Shown piece by piece: positions 8,653 to 18,247 of a stretch of DNA of 64,000 nucleotides; position 1 is the first letter of the stretch, and each line of letters begins with the position of its first letter. The notes below the pieces were generated by a model, which did no database searches, was not told the DNA's origin, and was given only the letters and a program-made list of their open reading frames with translations. Source of the stretch: Exiguobacterium acetylicum (lineage in GTDB: Bacteria; Bacillota; Bacilli; Exiguobacteriales; Exiguobacteriaceae). A program made the position numbers and the translations under genes. The stretch lies in NCBI RefSeq assembly GCF_022170825.1, contig NZ_CP081879.1, positions 120,469-184,468 of the forward strand, read 5' to 3'.

Positions 8653-8841
8653 ATGCCGACACGTGAACAGAAGCAGAACAAGACCTTTGCCGAGAAGTTA
8701 CTCCGGATCCAAGGAAAAGACTATGAGGAGTGGCTTGACACCCAGCATCAGCTCGTCATCCAAGAGAATCAGGAACTGATCTTAGAAGCACTTGACTCGA
8801 AACTGAACTTCACATCGTCCGTTACCGCGTCACGGGATTGA
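8653..8841 (+). CDS. Small conjugation-associated hypothetical protein
   Basis: The likely product is 62 residues, charged and helical, starting at ATG 8653 with GGAAGGAG about ten bases ahead. An in-frame ATG at 8545 lies inside a perfect palindrome and is an unlikely start. It is followed at once by the pilin-like gene and so is probably the first gene of the transfer operon. No family is recognised. Confidence 0.55.
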   Translation: MPTREQKQNKTFAEKLLRIQGKDYEEWLDTQHQLVIQENQELILEALDSKLNFTSSVTASRD

Positions 8842-8855
8842 GAGGAGGAACACAG

Positions 8856-9080
8856 ATGGGTTTGAATGAGACAGGACTTAGTTTACTTCAGTTCTTTCAG
8901 GGGCTGGCCGTCATCGCTGCAGCCATCGCTTTCGTAGTTGCTGGTTTCTACTTCATCTTCGGTGGGGATCGCGGACGATCGAAGGCAGTTGGTTGGCTCG
9001 TCGGCGGTGCCGTCGGTCTAATCATCATCATGGGCGCCGTCACGCTAGCTGAGATGGTCAACGACAACATCAAATTCTAA
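8856..9080 (+). CDS. Small two-helix membrane protein, pilin/VirB2-like
   Basis: The 74-residue product (ATG 8856 with AGAGGAGG upstream) has two hydrophobic segments at about residues 12-34 and 45-65, separated by a short positively charged turn (GGDRGRSK). This size and topology are those of TrbC/VirB2-type subunits found near the start of Gram-positive transfer operons. The identity rests on topology and context only. It would sit in the cytoplasmic membrane as part of the mating channel. Confidence 0.6.
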   Translation: MGLNETGLSLLQFFQGLAVIAAAIAFVVAGFYFIFGGDRGRSKAVGWLVGGAVGLIIIMGAVTLAEMVNDNIKF

Positions 9081-9173
9081 TCTAATAAGTGATCAAACAG
9101 ACCGTCATTCCAAACTGGATGGCTTTTTTTATTGCTTTCATATAGGATGTCTTGCTTCAAAGGAGGAGAATCT

Positions 9174-10268
9174 ATGCTCTTTGTCCGTTTCACTGATGTA
9201 GCAAAAGAAGCCTTCCCGAACTACGAGCGTCTCCCGTATGAGGAGGCGCTTTTATTATCCACCCAAGTCCATCAAGAGGCACAGCAAGCACATGAGCGGT
9301 TCGCGAGTGAGTTCCGGATCTTCGATGATGCCGATCAGCTCGTCTATAAAGGCACGTTCCAGTTCGGTGACACGATTTATCCTAATCTCTATCAGCAGCT
9401 GAAGGAACGGATTCCACGCATCCGGATCCGGAAGGAAGATGCAACGACGAAGATCCTGTTGCTCGAGAACCTGGAGCGTTTGACACCGGAATCCTATAAG
9501 ACGATGACGACTGTAGCGACTCAGCAACATCCGGAGACGACACACGTCTCCCGCTTACGTCGCGGACAGCGTCGTCTCGTCTATGGCGTCAGTGGTGTGA
9601 GTCTGTTACTACTCGGCGCGCTATCCATCGTTCAACTGACACAGCCCGACTCACCAAGCAATGTCCGTGCAGCATCGTCAGGGGATTGGCAGCCGCTTTA
9701 TGAAGAAGCGTTAAATGGCAAGACCGATCCACTCATGCAGCGTCTGGAAAAACAAAAGTCATTGAGTAACGAACAACAACAGTTCCTGATTACCCAGTAC
9801 GTCGAAAGACAAGACTACGATCAGGCGGTAGCTGTGACGAACGATCCGATCGACGTCGAGACGATCATTATGCAGTCGAAGCCATTCGCTAAAGACCGTC
9901 AAGAGACATTGCAAGCCTTCCAAGCGGTCCACCCGACGGATGAAGGCGCCTTCGATCTCGCGATCCTGCAGAAAGACTATAAACGTGCGGTCTCCATCCC
10001 GGACATCGAGATGACGACCGCGCGCAAGGAGGCGAAGACACGTGCCTACATCGCGTTGAAAGATGTGACGAAGGCACAAGAAAGCGTCAAGATGGTCCAA
10101 GATGAACAACTGAAACAGCAAGTGGTAACACTTGCCCAACTGGATGAAGAGATTCAAGCACTCGAAGATCAAAAACGACAGTTATCCGAGAAGACGGACA
10201 AAAAAGAGCTCGAGAAGCTCAATGAGTCGCTCGAAGCGAAGCAAAGACAAGCCTCCTCTCTTCTTTAA
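9174..10268 (+). CDS. Single-pass membrane protein with EssB/YukC-like layout
   Basis: The product of 364 residues has a soluble N-terminal domain of about 135 residues, a basic stretch (RLRRGQRR), one membrane helix at about 143-163, and an extracellular helical half of about 200 residues with TPR-like repeats ending in a coiled coil rich in Lys and Glu. EssB/YukC proteins of type VII secretion have the same order (pseudokinase-like domain, helix, helical ectodomain). Similar proteins occur in some Gram-positive conjugation operons. The start at 9174 is set by AAAGGAGGAG. It stands between the pilin-like gene and the coupling ATPase and is likely a scaffold of the mating channel. Confidence 0.55.
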   Translation: MLFVRFTDVAKEAFPNYERLPYEEALLLSTQVHQEAQQAHERFASEFRIFDDADQLVYKGTFQFGDTIYPNLYQQLKERIPRIRIRKEDATTKILLLENLERLTPESYKTMTTVATQQHPETTHVSRLRRGQRRLVYGVSGVSLLLLGALSIVQLTQPDSPSNVRAASSGDWQPLYEEALNGKTDPLMQRLEKQKSLSNEQQQFLITQYVERQDYDQAVAVTNDPIDVETIIMQSKPFAKDRQETLQAFQAVHPTDEGAFDLAILQKDYKRAVSIPDIEMTTARKEAKTRAYIALKDVTKAQESVKMVQDEQLKQQVVTLAQLDEEIQALEDQKRQLSEKTDKKELEKLNESLEAKQRQASSLL

Positions 10269-10290
10269 TGAAAGTGTGGTGAATGAAATA

Positions 10291-12660
10291 ATGATAAACT
10301 TCTCACTTCGTTCCCTCGCTACCTCCGCTTGGCTGTGGCGATGCCTTGCCTTTTTGATCGCTTTACCCATTGTATTGTTCTTAGTACTCAATGTTGCGTT
10401 TCAGTTCCTGCAGCAGACGATCCACAATCTCTTCCAAGACGGGAAGTTGACGACCGGTTCCCCGCTTCAATACGAATCTAGTTGGTGGACGACGCTTGCC
10501 TGGTCGACCTCCCTCGCGTTCGTATTGTTCGGTGTCTGCTTCCTCCTAGGAGGGTTTCTCTTATTGAAGTATTGGCTTAATTTCCGTGATCTCAAGGCAG
10601 CACAGAAAGGAAGTGCCCGATTTACAACGTTCCAAGAGCTGAAACAGCAGTATCGGGATGTGCCAGACCGTAAAGAGACGTACATCGGATCCGGTGGCGT
10701 CCCGGTCGGCCGTTATCGCGATCGTCTCTACATCGATGACAGTGCCGTCAACAACCTCGTCATCGGGACAACCCGGTCCGGGAAAGGTGAGACGTTCGTC
10801 TTCTCGACCATCGATCTCTACAGCCGTGCCGAACGTCAAGCAAGCCTGATCATCAATGATCCAAAAGGCGAGCTGTTCGCCGCCTCCAAAGAAACGCTCG
10901 AGGCACGTGGGTATCAAGTCGAAGTGCTAAACTTGATGAACCCGTCCCAATCGATGTCTTATAACCTGTTGCAGCTGACGATCGACGCTTATCTGGACGA
11001 AAACTACTCCCTCGCCCAACAGTATGCCCGTTCGGTCGCCTACATGCTCTACCATGATCCGAAAGCGAAGGATCCGTTTTGGAGTAACTCCTCGACGGAT
11101 CTCTGTACCGCCTTGATTCTCGGGTTATGCGAACAAGCGAAACACGAATCGGAGAAGATCACGATGTATAACGTCGCCCTGATGCTGTCTGATCTCGGCT
11201 CGCGAACGGTCACCGATGACATGGGACAGGAACAATCCGCACTCGACGCCTTCTTCGCGGCGTTTCCAGAGAATCATCCGGCACGCATGCAGTATGCGAC
11301 GCTTCATTTCTCCGGCGGCCAGACCCGCGCCAGTATCCTGGCGAATACGAACGCCAAGCTCGGCATCTTCACCCTTGATGCAACCGCACGACTGACGGCA
11401 CAGAACTCGCTCGACATGAAACTGATTGGCTTCAATCGCTGGATCCGTGGACGTGCGCTCCCCTTGTCACGACTGACCTTCTATTTTCCGAGCGGGGAAC
11501 AGCTTGCCTTGACGACGGACGACGATGGGAGTTTCGTGTTGCATCACGAAGAAACAATCGATGTCGGATCTACCATCACAGTGGAAAGTGAAGGACAAAA
11601 GTACACCGTGACGCTCTCGGGTTGGAAGGACGAGGCGAATGGGATCTTCGACGGAACGATTGATGCTCCGATCGATATCCGGGAGATTCGCCAGCACCCG
11701 CGCCCGGTTGCTGTGTTCCTGATCGTTCCGGACTATGATCCGACGTTGAACGTCATCGCCTCACTGTACGTCAAACAAGTCTATACCTCACTGGCTCGCG
11801 TTGCCTCACAAGCAACGAGCGGACGCTGTGAACGCCAGGTCATCTTCCTCCTCGACGAGTTCGGGAACATGCCAGCCATCGAAGGAATGGCAAACATCAT
11901 CACCGTCTGTCTCGGTCGGAACATTCGTTTCAACCTCGTGATCCAGTCCTACGCCCAACTCGAGAACCTTTACGGGGAGGATTGGAAGACAATCGACGGG
12001 AACTGCGGGAATACGCACTATTTACTGACGGCAGACGAATCGACGGCGGAATTGATCTCGAAGAAGCTCGGCGAACAGACGATCGTCACGAAGTCGCGTT
12101 CCGGACAGACCTTTTCACTCTCGAAATCGAAGACGGAGAGTGTCGATGGTCGCCGCTTGCTGACGGCAACAGAAGTGATGGGATTGAAGGAAGGCGAGAT
12201 GCTGATCATCCGTGTCATCAAACGACAAGATAAACAAAAGAAACGGATTCAGTCCTATCCCCTCTTCCTGACTGGGCGGACGGCGATGAAATACCGCTAT
12301 GAATACTTAGCGGATGACTTTAATACAGAATGCTCCATCAACGATCTCGTGATTCCATGCGCACATGCCCATCTCGACTTGAATACACTCCGAATCCCGT
12401 TCCAACTCGGTCCCTCAGTTGCATCGAAGCACGTTGATGCGGATGAGGAGACATCTGATACAACAGAATGGCGTGTCTGTGAGGTCCTGCAACCGAAAAT
12501 CCTCCGCTCGATCTTCGAGACGACGGAATACGACACCCTATCCATCACGGCGTTCGAGCAAGGCATCATGGATAAGACGATTCCTGTGACCGACAATCAA
12601 CGTCACTTTTTGAAGACGATCATCAGCAAACGACTCGAGAAACTTCGTCATGGCGTCTAA
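10291..12660 (+). CDS. Type IV coupling protein, VirD4/TraG family ATPase
   Basis: About 789 residues. Two N-terminal membrane helices (about residues 13-40 and 72-98) are followed by the ATPase domain with Walker A GTTRSGKGET near 159-168 and Walker B IFLLDEFGNMP near 515-525. It would couple the relaxase-DNA complex to the mating channel. A beta-rich insertion with FPSGEQLALTTDDDGSF sits between the two ATPase motifs, around residues 395-455, and is not a standard part of the family. The ATG at 10291 is the first good start after the previous gene, although an upstream GTG (10279) cannot be excluded. The C-terminal 130 residues are specific to this element. Confidence 0.9.
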   Translation: MINFSLRSLATSAWLWRCLAFLIALPIVLFLVLNVAFQFLQQTIHNLFQDGKLTTGSPLQYESSWWTTLAWSTSLAFVLFGVCFLLGGFLLLKYWLNFRDLKAAQKGSARFTTFQELKQQYRDVPDRKETYIGSGGVPVGRYRDRLYIDDSAVNNLVIGTTRSGKGETFVFSTIDLYSRAERQASLIINDPKGELFAASKETLEARGYQVEVLNLMNPSQSMSYNLLQLTIDAYLDENYSLAQQYARSVAYMLYHDPKAKDPFWSNSSTDLCTALILGLCEQAKHESEKITMYNVALMLSDLGSRTVTDDMGQEQSALDAFFAAFPENHPARMQYATLHFSGGQTRASILANTNAKLGIFTLDATARLTAQNSLDMKLIGFNRWIRGRALPLSRLTFYFPSGEQLALTTDDDGSFVLHHEETIDVGSTITVESEGQKYTVTLSGWKDEANGIFDGTIDAPIDIREIRQHPRPVAVFLIVPDYDPTLNVIASLYVKQVYTSLARVASQATSGRCERQVIFLLDEFGNMPAIEGMANIITVCLGRNIRFNLVIQSYAQLENLYGEDWKTIDGNCGNTHYLLTADESTAELISKKLGEQTIVTKSRSGQTFSLSKSKTESVDGRRLLTATEVMGLKEGEMLIIRVIKRQDKQKKRIQSYPLFLTGRTAMKYRYEYLADDFNTECSINDLVIPCAHAHLDLNTLRIPFQLGPSVASKHVDADEETSDTTEWRVCEVLQPKILRSIFETTEYDTLSITAFEQGIMDKTIPVTDNQRHFLKTIISKRLEKLRHGV

Positions 12661-12672
12661 GGAGGGCATCAT

Positions 12673-12927
12673 ATGACAGAACTGACACGCACCGAACGCG
12701 TCCAGCGCGAACTCCGGGTCATCGCGACCATCATCAAGGAGAACAAGAAGCGCCTCCGTCGTGGTGAAGTATTGAATATCCAAACCCAAGATGGCTTTTT
12801 AGTCGTATTTGAGGAAGAAGACCCAGACTCAGGCGACCGAAAAACTGTTACGCTTATAGACACATTCGATTTCCGGGTCCATGTCAGCAATAATGACCTG
12901 ACGGGTCCGGAACAGGTGTCATCATAG
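12673..12927 (+). CDS. Small conjugation-associated hypothetical protein
   Basis: This 84-residue soluble protein starts at an ATG with AAGGAGG ten bases upstream. It has a basic helical first half followed by beta-strand pattern and acidic residues (FEEEDPDSGDRK). It lies 12 bases behind the coupling-protein gene in the same operon. No family is recognised. Confidence 0.6.
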   Translation: MTELTRTERVQRELRVIATIIKENKKRLRRGEVLNIQTQDGFLVVFEEEDPDSGDRKTVTLIDTFDFRVHVSNNDLTGPEQVSS

Positions 12928-12943
12928 GAAAAGGGGTGGAGGC

Positions 12944-13372
12944 ATGCAAACGAAACGAGTACTCTCCGGACTATTGATTTCCTCTGCGTTACTTTTAGTC
13001 GGTTGTAGTGAAACTGAAGACTCTAGTCATGCGAATCAAGTAAAGTTATCCAAGGTAGAAAATCTAATGGATGGAAAACAGGAAGGATTCCTACTGATTT
13101 TAAAAGAGGAAGACGGAGATATTGGCTCATATCAAAATAAACTCGATTCCATAGCAAAAAAAAATGAAGTACCTATTCACATCTATAATACTTTTCAGCC
13201 TGATGCTAAAAAAATAGTAAATCGTGCGAACTTTGCGTATACCTCGACTCTAAAGGGCGAGAGTTTGTACTATATGTCTAAAGGTAAGGTTAAAGATACG
13301 CTAAACGTCAATCGCCTGACCGATGAAACCTTTACTGATACAGTTAATGAGTTTGTAGCTAATAATAAATAG
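12944..13372 (+). CDS. AT-rich lipoprotein of the transfer operon, thioredoxin-like pattern without CxxC
   Basis: The 142-residue product has a signal peptide with lipobox LLVGC, so it would be lipid-anchored outside the membrane. The mature part shows GFLLILKEEDGD followed by a helix and NEVPIHIYNT, resembling the strand-helix-strand order of a thioredoxin fold but lacking any CxxC. Base composition is clearly richer in A and T than that of the transfer genes before it, and the same shift continues into the first third of the next gene. It may be an exchangeable surface factor, for example for exclusion or mating contact. That is inference. Confidence 0.6.
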   Translation: MQTKRVLSGLLISSALLLVGCSETEDSSHANQVKLSKVENLMDGKQEGFLLILKEEDGDIGSYQNKLDSIAKKNEVPIHIYNTFQPDAKKIVNRANFAYTSTLKGESLYYMSKGKVKDTLNVNRLTDETFTDTVNEFVANNK

Positions 13373-13396
13373 GATGAAACGGAGGTCTGGATAGAT

Positions 13397-15340
13397 ATGT
13401 CTGATGCTCAGGTTATCCAGAAACTTACCGAATTCGAACGACTTTTTAACTTAAATAATTTAGTCAACGATGCTTTGCGAACTGTGGGATGGATTTTTGT
13501 CAGAGGGCTTTCTTTGTTGATCGATTCACTCGAAAGTCTTACAGATGATATTTTGATGATCAAAACATTTTTTAATAATTCTCAAGTGGTTGAATTCGTT
13601 CAGACGATTCAACCTTTTTTGTATGTACTATTAGCCGCTAGCTTTGTTTTTACAGGCTATCTCATCATTTTTCAAAAGAAATTCGATCGAGAAGGGCTTC
13701 TTATCAATATTTTCATTTCACTGATGATTTTAGGACTACTCTCACCTACGATGAAACAACTAAATGACTTCACCGATCAAGCAGTCAATCAAGTTAAGAG
13801 TGGTAGTATATATGGCTCTGAAAAGGAAACTATATCTGAAACAATACTCAAAGAAAATTTAAACGATTTAGTAGCATACGATAAAAATGACTTTGACAAC
13901 TATACAGAAAATGACGTAAAAAATAATGTTCCGACCAAATTGATCAAAGGATTACAGATTAATGAGGTGTTCGATAGCAATAAACTAGACGTATCCACTA
14001 CTGGATCAAAACTTTCAAAATCATTTATCCTTTGGGACGGTAGTGAAGAAGTACTAGGCGAACTCGATCAAAGCGGACTTGATTGGAATAACCAATACTA
14101 CTATCGTTATCATCCGAACTGGCTGACAATCCTCGTCACGCTCGGGGTGATGGGTTTCACCCTCTTCTCGATTGCCTACAAGCTGGCTCGACTCTCGTTC
14201 GAGTTGGCTTTTAATTATGTCTTGGCGATTTTGATAGCACCTGCTGATCTACACAGCGGACAAAAGACGAAGAAGGTCATTCAAAGCATCTTGAACACCT
14301 TTCTCGTCATCATTCTGATCTTCGTTTCGATCAAACTCTATACGATTGGAACGGCATACCTGGCCGATACACTGGACGGACTCGCTTATTTGATTGCGTT
14401 GATTGCCTTCTCTGCCGCTTTGATTGATGGACCAAACATGGTCGAACGTCTCTTCGGGATTGATGCCGGTCTGAAGCGCGGTTGGGGTGTCGCACTCGGT
14501 GCGTATGCTGTCGGGAAAGGAACAGCGAAAGTGGGCGCTCGTGTCGCCGGTCAGACGATGAAGATGACATCACGCCCTGCCACTCCCTCTGTCTCGGAAG
14601 CAGCGAGTACGAAATTGCCACCGAACCCGCCACCGAATGGCGGTACACCCGCGAGTCGTCCAGATCGTTCGCCTGAGAGTGTTCAGAATCCATCACAAGC
14701 ACAAGAGCGGACATCTCGTCCAGCAGGACCAGAGAACCAACAAAGCGAGTTGGTTGAGATGCCAATGCATGGTACGGTGCAAGAGGCTCAGGCTGCAGCA
14801 GCATCACCCGAATCTGTTCCACATCGTCCGGACTCTGTCACACAATCAACACCTGTGCTGCCATCGACTTCTCAATCGACAATACCTGCTACGCAACCGA
14901 AGATGTCTAATGTGTCGTCGAATGAACAACAGGTTACTTTGCCTGATGAGCTCGAAGCACCTGAAACGCCTATGACATCTCATCAGGTCACACAGTCTCC
15001 ACAGACTTCTACAGTAAATCGTAAGCCGTTAACGTCTTCAGAGGATTCGACACCATTCGACAAAACGAATACTAGTACGTCCGCTCATTCTGTAGAAACA
15101 ACAGAGAATGTGTCTCCGAACGTCACATCGTCTAGCTCTTCCAGTAGCTCACCGTCAACCAGTGATTCGCAGGAGACCTCATCCGGAACGCAGCGTCAGC
15201 GAAAATCAATCTATCAGACACTCGAGACCACGACACAAAAAGAACTCAAGCATGTCGAACAAGCCCAGACACGTGTGACGCAGGAATCATCCCGAATGTA
15301 CTCGACGGATGTTCCGCGTCTAGACCCGAAAAAGGAGTGA
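13397..15340 (+). CDS. TrbL/VirB6-like polytopic conjugation channel protein
   Basis: The 647-residue protein has about six membrane segments, two near residues 70-120 and four between about 235 and 355. A disordered tail of about 260 residues follows, rich in Ser, Thr, Pro and Gln and including a run of serines. This is the plan of the CD3337/EF1877-type mobilome membrane proteins, which occupy the VirB6 position. The ATG follows GGAGG. Codon use changes inside the gene: the first ~230 codons are AT-rich, while the part from about 14100 on matches the rest of the operon. It ends four bases before the PrgI-like gene. Confidence 0.75.
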   Translation: MSDAQVIQKLTEFERLFNLNNLVNDALRTVGWIFVRGLSLLIDSLESLTDDILMIKTFFNNSQVVEFVQTIQPFLYVLLAASFVFTGYLIIFQKKFDREGLLINIFISLMILGLLSPTMKQLNDFTDQAVNQVKSGSIYGSEKETISETILKENLNDLVAYDKNDFDNYTENDVKNNVPTKLIKGLQINEVFDSNKLDVSTTGSKLSKSFILWDGSEEVLGELDQSGLDWNNQYYYRYHPNWLTILVTLGVMGFTLFSIAYKLARLSFELAFNYVLAILIAPADLHSGQKTKKVIQSILNTFLVIILIFVSIKLYTIGTAYLADTLDGLAYLIALIAFSAALIDGPNMVERLFGIDAGLKRGWGVALGAYAVGKGTAKVGARVAGQTMKMTSRPATPSVSEAASTKLPPNPPPNGGTPASRPDRSPESVQNPSQAQERTSRPAGPENQQSELVEMPMHGTVQEAQAAAASPESVPHRPDSVTQSTPVLPSTSQSTIPATQPKMSNVSSNEQQVTLPDELEAPETPMTSHQVTQSPQTSTVNRKPLTSSEDSTPFDKTNTSTSAHSVETTENVSPNVTSSSSSSSSPSTSDSQETSSGTQRQRKSIYQTLETTTQKELKHVEQAQTRVTQESSRMYSTDVPRLDPKKE

Positions 15341-15344
15341 GAAC

Positions 15345-15656
15345 ATGCAACAGCGCCAATACCGGATTCCGAACGAAGTCACGACCGAACTGAAAATCAA
15401 TAAGATGCTCTACCTCTATGATTTACTGTTTCTCGTCGCCTTAATCATCGTCCGGTTGATTGCCCTTCCGTTCATCCCGGACGTCTTGCATCTCCCGTTC
15501 ACGTGCTTCCTCGTTGGCTTCGGACTCTTTCTCGTTATCCGACCGACGACGAATCCGGAAAAGCGGATGGTCCACGTGCTCTATTACGCACTGATCAAGA
15601 AGAAAGATACCTATACGGCGTTGGCCGACCGGAATGAATCTTCGAAAGGAGCGTGA
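15345..15656 (+). CDS. PrgI/VirB3-like small membrane protein
   Basis: This 103-residue protein has two adjacent hydrophobic segments (about residues 25-45 and 48-68) flanked by charged ends. It sits directly ahead of the VirB4-type genes, where VirB3/PrgI proteins are normally found. The start has AAAAGGAG nine bases upstream. Its likely role is assembly of the inner-membrane part of the channel together with VirB4. Confidence 0.65.
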   Translation: MQQRQYRIPNEVTTELKINKMLYLYDLLFLVALIIVRLIALPFIPDVLHLPFTCFLVGFGLFLVIRPTTNPEKRMVHVLYYALIKKKDTYTALADRNESSKGA

Positions 15657-15660
15657 TCAG

Positions 15661-16296
15661 ATGAGTTTATCGGAAGATACACGATTGAAAACAAGTCCTA
15701 CGAACGATATCACCTGGCTCGATGAGGTTCAGTTGACGACACCACTAACACGCAAGGAGAAGCGCGTCCGAATCCCACCGTCTGTCGCCTCCATTTTGCC
15801 GATTATCGACTCAACAGCGCTCGATGTTTTCGAGATGCAGGACGGGACGTTTTGCGACATCATTCAACTGACTTCAAAGGATATTTACGGACTATCTGAG
15901 ACGGAGAAGGACCATGATATCTTCTCCCTCGCCTATCTCTTGCAGGCCTATGTCCATCCATTGAAGGTCATTCCGCTCAATACACCGCTTAATCTGGAAA
16001 AACAGAAACAACGGATCGAACGACAGCTGCGACAGAATCAGATTGCTGCCTATCGTCCGTTTCTTCAAAAGAAGAAACAAGAACTGATCTACCTTGAGGA
16101 GCATCGCACGAATCGCGATTATCTCCTCTTTTTTTATGCGCCGGACGAGGCAATGCTACGGGAACGGAAGCATCAATTAACGAAACTCCTTCGGCGCAGC
16201 AACCCGATGGTCGAACTGACGATCGAGCAGAAAATCCATGTCCTGTTTCAACTGCACAACCCAAATACGAAACCGACCCAGGACGGAAAGGAGTGA
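15661..16296 (+). CDS. TrsD-like conjugation protein (VirB4 N-domain-like)
   Basis: The 211-residue soluble protein starts at ATG 15661 with AAAGGAG upstream. It is predicted to be mixed alpha/beta with a long basic helix (LEKQKQRIERQLRQ) in the middle. In staphylococcal conjugative plasmids a separate TrsD-like protein precedes the VirB4 ATPase TrsE, and size and order here match that arrangement. No nucleotide-binding motif is present. Assignment is from position and general pattern. Confidence 0.55.
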   Translation: MSLSEDTRLKTSPTNDITWLDEVQLTTPLTRKEKRVRIPPSVASILPIIDSTALDVFEMQDGTFCDIIQLTSKDIYGLSETEKDHDIFSLAYLLQAYVHPLKVIPLNTPLNLEKQKQRIERQLRQNQIAAYRPFLQKKKQELIYLEEHRTNRDYLLFFYAPDEAMLRERKHQLTKLLRRSNPMVELTIEQKIHVLFQLHNPNTKPTQDGKE

Positions 16297-16303
16297 TGAC
16301 GTC

Positions 16304-18247
16304 ATGTGGCGTACACGTTTTCTACGAAAGCAGGATCCTGAGGCAATTAAACAACAGGACGGCTACAATCCGACATTCGTCCAAGCGATCCAGCCGCAAG
16401 GCGGACTCCGCTTCGAACCGAACTATGTCCGGACCGGTGACGGTTATCTCGCCTGCCTCCATGTCTATAAGTATCAGTCGACCGTCTATGATTTCTGGCT
16501 CGAGCCCATCCTCAACCTGCCCGGTGTCCTGACGACGCTCGACATCGGAACAGCGGACAAGCGAGAGATGATCCGGACGATCAATAAGTCGATGGCCGAG
16601 CAGAACACCCGCTTCGAGAACGCGAAGGACAACGTCGACCGGATCGATGCGCGCGAGACGTATAAAGAACTGAACGAACTCTATGAACAGATTACGCAAG
16701 GCGAGACGATGAAGTACTTGCATCTCCGACTCTACGTCAAAGCGAAGACGCTTGAGGCACTTGAACGACAAGTTCAGCACGTGATGGAGGAACTCGAAGC
16801 ACGGAATTTCCGCGTTGCCGTCTTCCTGAACGAACAGGAGTGGGAATGGCAGAGCCTGTTCCTGAGCTATGAGCAACAACAAAAATTACCGAACCGTCGT
16901 CGGGGGAAAGAGATTCCATCACTGTCGATCGCGGGTGGTTATCCGTTCCACTTCACGTCGCTGCAGGATCCGACCGGTACCTATTATGGAACGACAGACA
17001 CGAACGGGAGCGTCATCTTTGATCTGTTCCATAAGGATAAACAACGGAAGTTCTATAATGCCTTGATGATCGGGAAGATGGGCTCCGGGAAGTCAACGCT
17101 GCTCAAGAAGACCGTCCTCGACCAAGCGATTAAAGGCAATCACGTCCGCATCTTGGACGTGACCGGTGAGTTCTCCGACCTCGTACGACAACTGGGTGGG
17201 AAAGAAATCGCACTCGACGGCTCCGCCGGACGGATCAATCCGCTCCATGTCTATAAGACAGTCACACATGCCGATGGATCCGCGGACGAACCCCTCTCGT
17301 TCATGCAACACCTGTCGAAGATTGCCGTCTTCTATCACTACATCAATCCGGCAGCCACGCAGGAAGAAGCGAACGAGTTCGAGATTCTGCTCCGTCAGCT
17401 CTACCTTGAGAAAGGGCTCTGGAACGAGGACGGTGACGCGCCGATCACGACGCATCCGGCGAACACCTATCCCGTCTTCTCCGATTTTTTGACGCTCGTC
17501 CGCTCTGAATTGTATGTGGACGCTGCACGGACGACGATCCGCGAGACGATCAGTACGAACCGTGTCAGACGGCTCGAGAACATCGAGCTCGCGATCACTA
17601 ACCTCGTCCATAACTACGGCAACATCTTCGATGGACATTCCTCGATCGAGCGATTCGACGAGGAAGAGATTGTATCGTTTCCACTACGTAATCTGACGAA
17701 TCTGAAGGACGAGATCTTTCAAGCACAGGTCTTCAACCTGATGAACATGCTCTGGGACGGGATGATCCTCAACGGTGCCGGACAACTCCGCAGCTACAAC
17801 CAGGGGGAGCTATTGATCGAGGATGCCTTTAAGTATTTGATTGTCATCGATGAGGCACATCATCTGATCAATACACGTGACATCGCACAACCCGCGATTC
17901 TATACCTGCAACAATTCATGCGCGAAGCGCGGAAATACTTCGGCGGCATCTTCTTCGCCTCGCACTTGATCACGGACTTCGTCCCGACCGGTTCGAAGTC
18001 GGAGAACGCGGAGAACGTCAAGACACTGTTCCAGCTGACGCAGTATAAGTTCATCGGCGAGCAGGATGCTGAGAGCATCCCGACAATCCAGACCGTCTTC
18101 GACGGACAGTTGACCGAGAGTGAGACGCGGTTGATTCCATCGCTCGAGACCGGACGCATCGTCCTCAGTGTCTCCGGTGTGAAGACCTTGATCTTCGATG
18201 TCGATGTCTCACCCGAGGAGCTGACTTTGTTCGGAGGTGGTGCCTGA
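16304..18247 (+). CDS. VirB4-family conjugation ATPase
   Basis: About 647 residues. The N-terminal 250 residues form the VirB4 non-ATPase domain. The ATPase domain has Walker A GKMGSGKSTLLKK near 257-269 and Walker B LIVIDEAHHLI near 508-518. The protein powers assembly of the mating channel at the inner face of the membrane. The ATG at 16304 follows GGAAAGGAG. An upstream in-frame start would overlap the previous gene and lacks a ribosome site. The stop codon overlaps the start of the wall-hydrolase gene. Confidence 0.9.
   Translation: MWRTRFLRKQDPEAIKQQDGYNPTFVQAIQPQGGLRFEPNYVRTGDGYLACLHVYKYQSTVYDFWLEPILNLPGVLTTLDIGTADKREMIRTINKSMAEQNTRFENAKDNVDRIDARETYKELNELYEQITQGETMKYLHLRLYVKAKTLEALERQVQHVMEELEARNFRVAVFLNEQEWEWQSLFLSYEQQQKLPNRRRGKEIPSLSIAGGYPFHFTSLQDPTGTYYGTTDTNGSVIFDLFHKDKQRKFYNALMIGKMGSGKSTLLKKTVLDQAIKGNHVRILDVTGEFSDLVRQLGGKEIALDGSAGRINPLHVYKTVTHADGSADEPLSFMQHLSKIAVFYHYINPAATQEEANEFEILLRQLYLEKGLWNEDGDAPITTHPANTYPVFSDFLTLVRSELYVDAARTTIRETISTNRVRRLENIELAITNLVHNYGNIFDGHSSIERFDEEEIVSFPLRNLTNLKDEIFQAQVFNLMNMLWDGMILNGAGQLRSYNQGELLIEDAFKYLIVIDEAHHLINTRDIAQPAILYLQQFMREARKYFGGIFFASHLITDFVPTGSKSENAENVKTLFQLTQYKFIGEQDAESIPTIQTVFDGQLTESETRLIPSLETGRIVLSVSGVKTLIFDVDVSPEELTLFGGGA

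Noticed and set aside
14331..14822. 163-codon minus-strand frame opposite the Ser/Thr-rich tail of the TrbL-like protein
   Set aside because: It is a composition shadow of the low-complexity tail and has no start signals or family pattern.
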